64,000 nt of DNA from NCBI GenBank assembly GCA_016707605.1, contig JADJHJ010000003.1:372001-436000 (forward strand), read 5' to 3'. Each line of letters starts with the position of its first letter. Position 1 is the first letter of the stretch. Positions 8,986 to 17,420 of this stretch are shown here, piece by piece. Position numbers and translations under genes: made by a program. This DNA comes from Candidatus Promineofilum glycogenicum (GTDB lineage: Bacteria > Chloroflexota > Anaerolineae > Promineifilales > Promineifilaceae). The notes under the pieces were generated by a model that was given only the letters and a program-made list of their open reading frames with translations, had not been told where the DNA came from and did not search any database.

Positions 8986-10287
8986 TTATTCTTGAATTTT
9001 GAGCAAAGACCGCCGCAGCTCGGCCACCTGCGCCGCCAACTCCTGCACGCGGCGGCGCAACTCCTCCTGCTCCACGACCTGCTCCTCCAGCAGCGCCAAC
9101 TGCTCGCGCAACTCCAACTCGTAGGTCTCCAGTTGGCGCACGGCCAGGGCGTTGAAGGCGTTCTGCTGCTCCACGACGTGGTGGACGTACCAGCGCGAGG
9201 CGACGTCGTTCCAGGCGGCGCGGAAGCGGGCGATGAGCGGGCCGAGGAGGGGCGCGGTGGAGACGAACGGCCGCTCCTCCACCACCGCCGCCGCGGCCAG
9301 CCGGGCCAGCGCCGCGCCGTCGAAGGCGTCTTGCCGGGCGCGCCGGCGCAAGTCGTCCAGCGCCGCTTCCAGCGCCGCCCACGTCTCATCCGGCAGCGGG
9401 TCGGCCGCGCCGCGGGCGTGGCGGATGTCGGGCAGGGCGTGGCGCGTGGCCACGTAGGCCAGAGCCACGGCCCGCCGCTCGTCGGCGTCGATGCGCTCCA
9501 GCCAGGCCATCTCGGCCGGCACTGTTTCGTCCAGTAGCTCGGCGGCGCTGAACTGCTTGAGCAGATAGCGCCAGCGCCCGCTGTGGAAGCGCTGGAAGTA
9601 GCTGAAGCTGCCGCGCACGGCCACGGCCGATTCGACGTGAATGGCCGTCGCCCGCGGCTCGTAGACGACGCGATAGCCGGCCGCCCGCGCCCGGGCGCAC
9701 AGATCGCTGTCCTCGTAGTACAGGAAGTACCCCTCGTCGAAGAGGCCGATGCGCGCCAGCGCCGCCCGCCGCACGGCCGCCGCCGCGCCGATGACGTAGG
9801 CCACGTCGCGCGGCGTGTCGCACTGGCCCGTGTCGCGCTCGCCGACGCCGTAGTGGGTGGGCATGGCCTGCGGCCGGGTGATGGCGCCGCCGGCGTGTTG
9901 CAGCGTCTGGCCGTCGGGGTACCACAGCTTGCAGCCGGCGATGGCGATGGTCGGGTCGGCGGCCAGCGTGGCCGCCAGGGCGGCGACACAGCCGGGGGAG
10001 AGAATGACGTCGGGGTTGAGCAGCAGGGCGCAGTCGGACGAGAGGTCGCGCAGGGCCACGTTGTTGCCGGCGGCGAAGCCGACGTTGCCGCCATTGGCCA
10101 GCACCTCGACCGATGGAAAGCGCCCGCGGACGAAGGGCACGGAGTCATCGGTCGAGCCGTTGTCCACCAGCACGACGCGCTCGACCGGGTACGCCTGGGC
10201 CAGCAGCGCCGTCAGGCACGACTCCAGGTAGGCGCGGCCGTTCCAGTTGAGGACGACGGCGGTGAAGGTGAGGCGGTTGTCGTTCAT
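8986..10287 (-). CDS. Glycosyltransferase family 2 (rhamnosyltransferase-like)
   Basis: The 433-residue protein has a GT2 GT-A fold: the strand VVLNWNGRAYLESC, VDNGSTDDS nucleotide-binding loop, NVGFAAGNN, and LLNPD (metal-binding DxD equivalent), then the acceptor region GYFLYYEDSDLCARA. Residues ~360-433 are a Leu/Glu/Arg-rich coiled coil likely for assembly. It transfers a sugar, probably rhamnose-like, onto a cell-envelope glycan. Its ATG overlaps the stop codon of the upstream membrane transferase (ATGA), so they are translationally coupled within the glycan cluster that ends at 14794. Confidence 0.9.
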   Translation of the reverse strand: MNDNRLTFTAVVLNWNGRAYLESCLTALLAQAYPVERVVLVDNGSTDDSVPFVRGRFPSVEVLANGGNVGFAAGNNVALRDLSSDCALLLNPDVILSPGCVAALAATLAADPTIAIAGCKLWYPDGQTLQHAGGAITRPQAMPTHYGVGERDTGQCDTPRDVAYVIGAAAAVRRAALARIGLFDEGYFLYYEDSDLCARARAAGYRVVYEPRATAIHVESAVAVRGSFSYFQRFHSGRWRYLLKQFSAAELLDETVPAEMAWLERIDADERRAVALAYVATRHALPDIRHARGAADPLPDETWAALEAALDDLRRRARQDAFDGAALARLAAAAVVEERPFVSTAPLLGPLIARFRAAWNDVASRWYVHHVVEQQNAFNALAVRQLETYELELREQLALLEEQVVEQEELRRRVQELAAQVAELRRSLLKIQE

Positions 10288-11582
10288 CGCTCGGCGGCCA
10301 CTTCCTCGCGCGGCGTAGCGGCCGGTGTGGCCACCCGCGCCGCCCGCAGCCGCGCCGCCAGCCAGACGACGACCACGCCCCAGGCCGGCAAGGCGCTCAG
10401 CCGGATGAGCCAATCGACAGTCGCCGCCGGGAACCAGTCGGCCAGCCAGGGAACCATGTGCAGCCCGTAGAGGTGGATGGTCAGCATCAGCGCCGCGGCC
10501 AGCGAATAGAGGCGCAGCCGGCGATCTTGCCCAACCAGCAGGCCAAAAGGAACCAGCCACACCAGCCATTGGATGCCGAAACCGACGGTGACGGCGAAGA
10601 CGCTCAGCAGCAGGGTCAGCCAGGCGTCGCGGGCCGATTGGCGCTGCGTCCACCACAGGCTGAGGAGCACGGCGGCCAGCAATAGCCAGTTGCGCAGCGC
10701 CACCAGCGCGCCGGCCAGCGGTTGCAGGGCCGGCCGGAGGGCGGCGGCGGGCACGAGCACGGCGCTCGGCCCCCAATAGCCGGGGTTGCCGCGATGGGTC
10801 AGGGCGCGGCCGAGCATCGGCGCGGGGCTGGCGTCGTAGGCCAGCAGATAAGCGACGACGGCCAGGGCCGGGATGGCGACGGCCAGCGCCGCGTAGCCGA
10901 GGCGCGCCCGCCAACTGCTCAGGCGCATGAGTACGACCGGCAGAAAGGCGATCGGCCACGTTTTGTTGAGAATGGCCAGCCCCAGCGCCGCGCCCGACGC
11001 TCCGGCGCGCCGCCGCTCAAAGAGCCACAGGCTGGCCGCCAGCAGCAGCAGGGTGATGGCCTCGAACTGGCCGTGGTAAGACGAGACGAGCAGGCTGACC
11101 GGGTTGAGGGCGTAGAGCAGGGCCAGATAGGCGGCCCAATCGCGCCCCTGGCGGCGGCCCGCGCCTCCGTCGACAACCATGCGGTAGATGAGGCCGGTCA
11201 GGGCCACGTCGGCCAGCACGGCCGGCAGCTTGATGGCCACGACGTAGGGCAGGCCCGTGGCCGTCGCCAGGGCGGCCATCGCGCCCATGACGTACATCTG
11301 GAAGGGCAGGTAGGGGTGGCGGCCGACGGCGGCGACGTAGACCTCTTGCCCACTCAGCAGGGCGTCGGTGACCAGGCGGTAGGAGTCGATGTCGAACGTC
11401 GCCCCCAACGGCAGCCACAGCGCCGGCGGCAGGCGGACGAGAGCGGCCACCAGCAGGATCAGCGGCCAACTCGGCCAGCGCCGGCCGCCCGGCCGGGGGC
11501 GGCGCAGCAGCACGAAGCCGGCCGTCACCAGGAGCAGCCAGACGAAGGCCCAGGCCGTGGCTTGTCGCGCGTCGGTCCACAT
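10284..11582 (-). CDS. GT-C fold membrane glycosyltransferase (GT87/mannosyltransferase-like)
   Basis: About 432 residues with some ten membrane helices and the long loop after DIDSY typical of lipid-linked-sugar transferases; FDIDSYR carries the acidic residues expected for the GT-C active site. YHGQFEAITLLLL and LNKTWPIAFLP are typical for GT87/PIG-M-like families. It probably uses a polyprenyl-phosphate sugar on the outer membrane face. It is coupled to the GT2 gene by a four-base overlap. The start is uncertain: ATG at 11582 is used; a GTG at 11636 is possible, and no clear ribosome site favours either. Confidence 0.8.
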   Translation of the reverse strand: MWTDARQATAWAFVWLLLVTAGFVLLRRPRPGGRRWPSWPLILLVAALVRLPPALWLPLGATFDIDSYRLVTDALLSGQEVYVAAVGRHPYLPFQMYVMGAMAALATATGLPYVVAIKLPAVLADVALTGLIYRMVVDGGAGRRQGRDWAAYLALLYALNPVSLLVSSYHGQFEAITLLLLAASLWLFERRRAGASGAALGLAILNKTWPIAFLPVVLMRLSSWRARLGYAALAVAIPALAVVAYLLAYDASPAPMLGRALTHRGNPGYWGPSAVLVPAAALRPALQPLAGALVALRNWLLLAAVLLSLWWTQRQSARDAWLTLLLSVFAVTVGFGIQWLVWLVPFGLLVGQDRRLRLYSLAAALMLTIHLYGLHMVPWLADWFPAATVDWLIRLSALPAWGVVVVWLAARLRAARVATPAATPREEVAAER

Positions 11583-11659
11583 AAGAAAAACGGAGTCCGG
11601 CAGCCAATTCTGCCAGACCCCGTCTGTTTCGTCCACTTGGGGCGCGAAGGGAACGATAC

Positions 11660-13402
11660 TTACTGCCGGCTGGTCAGGGGCACGAAGGTGCCATACGGGC
11701 GAACGGTCACCCGGCCGGCCGTGGTCACGTTGTCGGTTTCCACCGTCTCGCCCACGGCGTTGAGGGTGTCGATCTTGGCCCAATACTGGTAGGTTCCGGG
11801 GGCCAGATTGTTCCACATGATTGACGCCTGCTCGCCGTTGCGGCCGCCCCAACTGCAACCGGCCACCGCGCCGCGCGTGCTGGGGTCATAGACGACGGAG
11901 CCGATCTCCTGCGTCAGCGCCTGGTTGGAGTAAAACGTCACCTTGATCGGTTGGATGACGCTGAGCGTGCCGCTGTTGCGGAAAGTGGCCGTCAGCAGCG
12001 CCGCGCCCTTGTTGTCCTGGCGGCGGGCCAGCGTGACGACGTTGCGCGCCGCGCCGCCGACCAGGTTTCGCCAGTTGTCGCTGGAGTTGGCCATCTGCTG
12101 GAACGCCTGGCCCATCGTGGTCAGTTGCGCCGGGTCGCCGGGGGTGGCGTTCTGGAAAGTAGTCCACTTGATCAGGTTGCTGGAACCGCCGGAAGTCTCC
12201 GGCCCGGTGACGATGCTAAACCATAGCCACTGCTGCACTAGCCGGTTGCCGTCGGCCGGATAGCCCAGGCTCGGGTCTTTGGCCGTCTCCAGGAAGGTGA
12301 TCGTATCGCGCAGGTACTTGGTCACGCGCGTCGGGTCGAACGGCCGGCCGTGCTCGTCCTTCAGGAAGTACTGGCCGTTGGCATCCAGCACGTAGGGATA
12401 GAGCAGGCCGAACTCGGAGATGATGAGCGGCTTGTTTTGCTGGCCGCGGGCCGCCATCCACCGGCGCATTTCGTAGACCTGGTCGCGGAAGATACGCACG
12501 CTGTCATGCTCGGAGCGGCAGTGAACGTCGGGGCGCGGGTCGGCCGAGGCGTCGCCCGGGGCCGGGCAGCGGTCGGCGAAGCCCTGCGACGACCACTTGG
12601 CCAGCGCCGGGTCGGTGCCCAGGGCGATCTTGCCGTCGCCGTACTCGTTGTTTGGCTCAGCCGGGTTGCGCTCTTCCAGAACGTAGAGGTGCATGTTCCA
12701 GATGTCAACCGGCATTGGCTGGCCGTAGAGGGTCTGGTAGGTGTCCCAGACGATGGACAGGTAATTCAACCGGCCGGGGGTCATCATCGACAGGCCGGCG
12801 ATGGCCACCTTGGCCGTCGGGTCGGTCCTCTTGATGTAGTCGTAGATCTCGTGGTAGGCCCGCGCGTAGACCTGCGGCATCGTGTTGTCCTGGACGAAGT
12901 TGTTGACGTCCACCTCGTTGCCGATGAGCCAGTAGTGGCCGCGGTTCTTGCTGACCAGCGAGCCGACGCCGTCTTGCACGCGCCCCTGAAGGTCGCGGTA
13001 GGAGTAGGTCAGGGGTGGGAAGACGGTGTAGTTGTCCGTGCGCACGCCGCCGGCCAGAATCTCCTGCCGAACGCGGATGACGGGGGCGAAGGTGGCGCTG
13101 CGGACGTTGACGCCATAGGTGCTGGCGCTGAAGTTGACGTACCAACCCGCGTCGAGCGTGGGAATCCACGACAGAGAGGCGGGCAGGCTGGGCACAAAGC
13201 CGACGCCATAGCGGCAGTTGGTCGCCGCCAGGGTGTCGTCTTCGGCCTGGGGGCTGTCATCTTGCGCGGCCGGCGCGGCGGCGCGGGCCGCTGACAGGCG
13301 ATCCGACTCGGCCCCCGACGCCAGGGCGTGGAGGGCCAGTACCAAAATGGCCAACCCAGCCACAAGCCCGGCGAACAAGGTTTTCACGTTGCTCCTCTTC
13401 AT
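11660..13402 (-). CDS. Secreted glycoside-hydrolase-like protein (clan A TIM barrel) with C-terminal Ig-like domain
   Basis: 580 residues. MKRSN followed by a hydrophobic stretch (residues 9-28) is a signal peptide. Residues ~70-420 look like a clan A barrel: GNE in WLIGNEVDVN gives the acid/base glutamate and SEFGLLYP gives the nucleophile glutamate. Residues ~460-580 are a CARDB-like beta sandwich (FRNSGTLSVIQPIKVTFY). It probably acts on an extracellular polysaccharide, fitting the neighbouring transferases. Start at 13402 keeps the signal peptide intact; sequence upstream lacks one. Family number cannot be assigned by eye. Confidence 0.75.
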   Translation of the reverse strand: MKRSNVKTLFAGLVAGLAILVLALHALASGAESDRLSAARAAAPAAQDDSPQAEDDTLAATNCRYGVGFVPSLPASLSWIPTLDAGWYVNFSASTYGVNVRSATFAPVIRVRQEILAGGVRTDNYTVFPPLTYSYRDLQGRVQDGVGSLVSKNRGHYWLIGNEVDVNNFVQDNTMPQVYARAYHEIYDYIKRTDPTAKVAIAGLSMMTPGRLNYLSIVWDTYQTLYGQPMPVDIWNMHLYVLEERNPAEPNNEYGDGKIALGTDPALAKWSSQGFADRCPAPGDASADPRPDVHCRSEHDSVRIFRDQVYEMRRWMAARGQQNKPLIISEFGLLYPYVLDANGQYFLKDEHGRPFDPTRVTKYLRDTITFLETAKDPSLGYPADGNRLVQQWLWFSIVTGPETSGGSSNLIKWTTFQNATPGDPAQLTTMGQAFQQMANSSDNWRNLVGGAARNVVTLARRQDNKGAALLTATFRNSGTLSVIQPIKVTFYSNQALTQEIGSVVYDPSTRGAVAGCSWGGRNGEQASIMWNNLAPGTYQYWAKIDTLNAVGETVETDNVTTAGRVTVRPYGTFVPLTSRQ

Positions 13403-13513
13403 CTTGTTTTTACTACCTCGCTTTATTGTTTGATCTCGCGGCGGCCCAGGGGATGGGCGCGGAAAGCCGCGGACGGCGGCGGGCCGCCGGATTGAGGTGG
13501 TCAAGGCCTGTTG

Positions 13514-14794
13514 TCAGGCCGGCTCCGCGGGAGGATATGCCATCTCGAACGATTCGTCTACAGGTAAAGAGTACCATTCCCACTCGGCCGACAGGGCCAG
13601 CAGCCCCTCTTTCTCGCGCGTGCCCCCTTCGACGATGCGGAAGGCGTAGGCCTCCTCGTGGAAGTCATAGGCGTGGGGCCGGACGCTGTCGTGGATGGCC
13701 GCCGAGATCTGGTAGCGGCCGGGCAGGAACGGCAGTTGCTCGATGACGTAGCAGACGACGCCGCTGCCCTCGACCACGCCCATCTCCAGCCCGCCGACGC
13801 GCGTGTTAGGGCCGGCGATGTGCAGCCCGTCGTGGCGATAGAGGGCCAGGCCGAACTCCGGCTCAGTGACCGGTTCGTGGGCGGCGTAGGCGATCTCGAC
13901 GCGCAGGCTGTCGCCGGTGTGGAAGATGGTCGACTCGCGGCCGTCGTCGTCCAGCAGGCGCACGCCGGTGATCTCGATCTGGCGCGACCCCCAGCGCCGG
14001 AAGCCGCCGGCGTCGTTCTCGAAGTTGAGCTGCTCGCCGACGCGCTGGAAAAGGTGGTCGCGGTATTGGGCCAGGACTTGCTCGGCCGGGCCGACCTGGC
14101 GCACGCGCCCACGGTCGAGCCAGATGACGTCGCTGCACAGGTTGCCGATGGTGGACAGGTCGTGGCTGATGAACAGGATCGTCACCCCGGCGCGCTTCAT
14201 CTCCATGATCCGGTCCATGCACTTGGCCTGGAAGGTCTGGTCGCCCACGGCCAGAATCTCATCCACGATCAGGATGTCGGGCCGGACGTGGATGGCCACG
14301 CTGAAGCCGAGGCGCATGTACATGCCGGAGGAGTAGTGCTTGACCGGCATGTCGATGAAGCGGCCCAGTTCGGAGAAGGCGACGATCTCGTCGAACAGTC
14401 CTTCGGTCTGCTGCCGGTTTAGGCCGAGGACGGAGGCGTTGAGGTAGATGTTCTCGCGGCCGGTCAGGTCCTGGTGGAAGCCGGCGCCCAGTTCGAGCAG
14501 GGCGCTGACCCGGCCACGCACTTCGATCTGGCCCGTCGTGGGCTGGATGATGCGGGCGATAAGCTTGAGCAGGCTGCTCTTGCCGCTGCCGTTGCGGCCG
14601 ATGATGCCCACGCAGCGGCCCGGCTCGATGTCGAAGGTTACGTCGCGCACGGCCCACAGGTCTTGCGCCTTGGCGCGGCGGCGCGAGACGACCGAAATGA
14701 CCGATTCCAGCACCGATTGGGGGGTATCCGGCGTAAACGCAAAGCGTTTGCTGACCTTCTGCAACCGAATCGCCGGTTGGCTTTGCGTACTCAT
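13514..14794 (-). CDS. Polysaccharide ABC exporter ATPase (Wzt/TagH type)
   Basis: The 426-residue protein has Walker A GRNGSGKS, signature YSSGMYMRLGF, Walker B ILIVDEILAVGD and the switch histidine in FISHDL. A C-terminal ~160-residue beta-rich domain corresponds to the Wzt C-terminal substrate-recognition domain. It would energise export of an undecaprenyl-linked glycan across the inner membrane. The partner permease (Wzm) is absent from this window. The ATG at 14794 was chosen because the protein aligns from STQSQPAIRLQKVSKRF. It heads the leftward glycan cluster. Confidence 0.9.
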   Translation of the reverse strand: MSTQSQPAIRLQKVSKRFAFTPDTPQSVLESVISVVSRRRAKAQDLWAVRDVTFDIEPGRCVGIIGRNGSGKSSLLKLIARIIQPTTGQIEVRGRVSALLELGAGFHQDLTGRENIYLNASVLGLNRQQTEGLFDEIVAFSELGRFIDMPVKHYSSGMYMRLGFSVAIHVRPDILIVDEILAVGDQTFQAKCMDRIMEMKRAGVTILFISHDLSTIGNLCSDVIWLDRGRVRQVGPAEQVLAQYRDHLFQRVGEQLNFENDAGGFRRWGSRQIEITGVRLLDDDGRESTIFHTGDSLRVEIAYAAHEPVTEPEFGLALYRHDGLHIAGPNTRVGGLEMGVVEGSGVVCYVIEQLPFLPGRYQISAAIHDSVRPHAYDFHEEAYAFRIVEGGTREKEGLLALSAEWEWYSLPVDESFEMAYPPAEPA

Positions 14795-14804
14795 AGGCGG
14801 GCGG

Positions 14805-14833
14805 ATAGTATAGCAACTTGGCGCGTTTGACAA
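14805..14833 (-). promoter_or_regulatory. Candidate promoter of the Wzt-like gene
   Basis: On the minus strand TTGTCA (14828-14833) precedes TACTAT (14805-14810) by 17 bases, or TATACT by 15. The start codon follows within 15 bases, so the leader would be very short. Confidence 0.4.
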
Positions 14834-14850
14834 CCGACGAGTGATAAGAA

Positions 14851-14899
14851 TGAAGGATGAGGGATGAGGGATGATTCATCCCTCATCCCTCATCCTTCA
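14851..14899. repeat. Perfect palindrome of GGATGAGGGATGA words
   Basis: The arms 14851-14874 and 14876-14899 are exact 24-base reverse complements around a single base. Unlike the other palindromes it lies between divergent genes, upstream of mutS2 and of the Wzt-like gene. Confidence 0.95.
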
Positions 14900-14919
14900 G
14901 CCTTATTAGGCATAGTACA

Positions 14920-17340
14920 ATGCTAGATCAGAAGTCACTGACGATATTGGAATTCGACAAGATACGCGAACTGGTGGCCGGGCATACTAACTTTAGCGGT
15001 GGCCGCGAACTGGCCCTGGCCATGCAGCCGACGACGGAACTGGAGCAGGCCCGCGAGTGGCAGGCCGAGACGCGCGAGGCGGTGTCGCTGTTCGAGACCG
15101 ACAGCGGCGTGACCATCGGCAGCGCGCGCGACGTGCGCCGGGCGGCCGACAACGCCCTGCGCGGCTTCACGCTGCCGGCCGAGGACTTGCTGGCCATCCA
15201 GGCCAGCATCGTCGCCGGGCGCAACCTGCGGCGGCAACTGCTGCGCCTGGAGGATCGCGTGCCCAATCTGGCGGCCATCGCCGTGCTGATCGAGGAGTGT
15301 CGCGGCCTGGTCAGCGCCATCAGCAGCACCATTGACGAGCGCGGCGAGGTGCTGGACAGCGCCAGCCCGCGCCTGGCCAAGATGCGCCAGGAGCAGCGCG
15401 CCGTCCACGGCCGCATCCAGGACCGGCTGCAACGCATCCTCAACAGCAGCATGGCCCAGTATTTGCAGGAGGCGATCATCACCCAGCGCGGCGGACGCTA
15501 CGTCATCCCCCTGCGCGCCGACGCCAAGGGGCGGCTGAAGGGCATCGTCCACGACCAGAGCGGCAGCGGCGCGACGTTGTGGGTGGAGCCGCTGGCCACG
15601 GTCGAGCTGAACAACGAGTATCGCGGCCTGCTGATGCAGGAGCAGGAGGAGATTCAGCGTATCCTGCGCGTGTTGTCGGAGAAGGTGGCCGAGCAGGGTG
15701 AGAGCATCAAGCGCGTCGTGGATCGCCTGGCCGAACTCGACCTCATCTTCGCCCGCGCCAACTACGCCCTGGCCATCCGCGGCGTGGAGCCGACCTTCCT
15801 CCCCTGGCGCGAGGCGTCGCAAGCCCGCCCGCCGCGCCACGGCAACGAGCGCGACAAGTGGACGCCGCCGCCGCGCGACCTGCATCCCGGCTCAACGGTG
15901 TGGATCAAGGCCGCCCGCCACCCGCTGCTCAACCCGGCGACCGTCGTGCCCACTAACCTGACGCTGGACGAGGACGTGTTCATCGTCCTCATCACCGGCC
16001 CCAACACCGGCGGCAAGACGGTCAGCCTGAAGACGATGGGGCTGATGGTTGTGATGGCCCAGGCCGGGCTGCACGTGCCGGCCAACGAGGCGCGGCTGAC
16101 CGTCTTCGACAACGTCTTCGCCGACATCGGCGACGAGCAGTCGATCGAGCAGAGCCTGTCCACCTTCTCGGCCCACATGACCAACATCGTGCGCATCCTG
16201 GCCCACGTAGACGAACGCTCGCTGGTGCTGCTCGACGAGCTTGGCTCCGGCACCGACCCGACGGAGGGCGCGGCCCTGGCCCAGGCGGTGGTCAACTTCC
16301 TGCGCGATAAGGGAGCGACGACCTTCGTAGCCACCCACTTCCCGGAACTGAAGGTCTACGCCAGCCAGACACCGGGGGCGACCAACGCCTCGCTGCTGTT
16401 CGACATGGAGACGCTGTCGCCGACCTACGAGATGACCATCGGTCTGCCCGGCCGCTCCAACGCCTTCGCCATTGCCCGGCGGTTGGGGCTGGACAGCACC
16501 ATTCTCGATGACGCCATGCGCCAGGTCAGCGCCGACAGCCACCAGGCCGAAGACCTGCTCGACTCCATCTACACCCTGCGCGAGAAGATGGAGTCGGAAG
16601 AGGCGCAGACGCGGCTGGCGCTGCGGCAGGCGGAGAATGAGCGCGACCGGCTGCGGCAGCGCATTGACGAGATCGAGGTCGAGCGGCAGCGCATTCTGGC
16701 CGAGACGCGGCAGGAGATGACGCGGCAGATCGAGTTGATGCAGGCGGAGATTCGCCAGGCGCGGTCGAAGCTGCGCGACGCGGCCTCGCTCAACGCCGTC
16801 AAGCGGCTGAGCAAGCAGGTGGCCGACCTGGAGACGGAGCAGCAGGCGGTGCTGGCCCCCGAAGTGCTGGAGCCGGCGGACACGACCAAAGGCAAGCGCC
16901 GCTCGCTGCAAGTGGGCGACACGGTGCGCGTGCGCTCGCTCAACGTCAACGGCGAGGTCATCGCCATCGGCAAGAGCGAGGTGATGGTGGCCGTCGGCCG
17001 CCTGCAAATGCGCGCCGGCTATGACGACCTGGAGTTGAAGGGGCGGCCGGTGGAGGAGCGGGCAGTCGAAGTGGTCTCGCTGCACCCGTCGCCGGGCATG
17101 GAGTTGGACATCCGCGGCGTGCGCGTCGAAGACGGCATCGAGCGGCTCATCCGCTACATTGACTCGGCCTTCCTGGCCCGCCTGCCGTTCGTGCGCATCA
17201 TCCACGGCAAGGGCACCGGCCGGCTGCGCGAAGCCGTGCGCGAGGAGCTAACCCAAAACCGCCACGTCCGCGCCTGGGAAGAGGGCAAGGACGGCGAGGG
17301 GGGGCCGGGGGTGACGGTGGCGCATTTGGTGGAACAGTAG
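14920..17340 (+). CDS. mutS2: MutS2 (DNA/ribosome-rescue ATPase with Smr nuclease domain)
   Basis: 806 residues, full length. N-terminal helical core and clamp, ATPase domain with Walker A GPNTGGKT and LLDELGSGTDPTE, a ~150-residue Glu/Arg-rich coiled coil, and a C-terminal Smr domain with LDIRG and IHGKGTGRLR. MutS2 lacks the mismatch-binding domain of MutS; family members suppress recombination or split collided ribosomes. The reading frame is intact over 2.4 kb, in contrast to its neighbour uvrB. Confidence 0.96.
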   Translation: MLDQKSLTILEFDKIRELVAGHTNFSGGRELALAMQPTTELEQAREWQAETREAVSLFETDSGVTIGSARDVRRAADNALRGFTLPAEDLLAIQASIVAGRNLRRQLLRLEDRVPNLAAIAVLIEECRGLVSAISSTIDERGEVLDSASPRLAKMRQEQRAVHGRIQDRLQRILNSSMAQYLQEAIITQRGGRYVIPLRADAKGRLKGIVHDQSGSGATLWVEPLATVELNNEYRGLLMQEQEEIQRILRVLSEKVAEQGESIKRVVDRLAELDLIFARANYALAIRGVEPTFLPWREASQARPPRHGNERDKWTPPPRDLHPGSTVWIKAARHPLLNPATVVPTNLTLDEDVFIVLITGPNTGGKTVSLKTMGLMVVMAQAGLHVPANEARLTVFDNVFADIGDEQSIEQSLSTFSAHMTNIVRILAHVDERSLVLLDELGSGTDPTEGAALAQAVVNFLRDKGATTFVATHFPELKVYASQTPGATNASLLFDMETLSPTYEMTIGLPGRSNAFAIARRLGLDSTILDDAMRQVSADSHQAEDLLDSIYTLREKMESEEAQTRLALRQAENERDRLRQRIDEIEVERQRILAETRQEMTRQIELMQAEIRQARSKLRDAASLNAVKRLSKQVADLETEQQAVLAPEVLEPADTTKGKRRSLQVGDTVRVRSLNVNGEVIAIGKSEVMVAVGRLQMRAGYDDLELKGRPVEERAVEVVSLHPSPGMELDIRGVRVEDGIERLIRYIDSAFLARLPFVRIIHGKGTGRLREAVREELTQNRHVRAWEEGKDGEGGPGVTVAHLVEQ

Positions 17341-17344
17341 GGCA

Positions 17345-17420
17345 GTAAGCAGTATTCAGTGGGTCAGTGGGTCAGCTGTCAGGTCCAGTACCGGACACTG
17401 ACCACTGGCTACTGACCTAC
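17345..17420. repeat. GTCAGTGGGTCAG / CTGACCACTGGCTACTGACC palindrome
   Basis: CAGTGGGTCAG words on the left face CTGACCACTG and CTACTGACC words on the right. It lies between the convergent 3' ends of mutS2 and uvrB and encodes the last residues and stop of uvrB. A relative is at 39027-39090. Confidence 0.75.
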
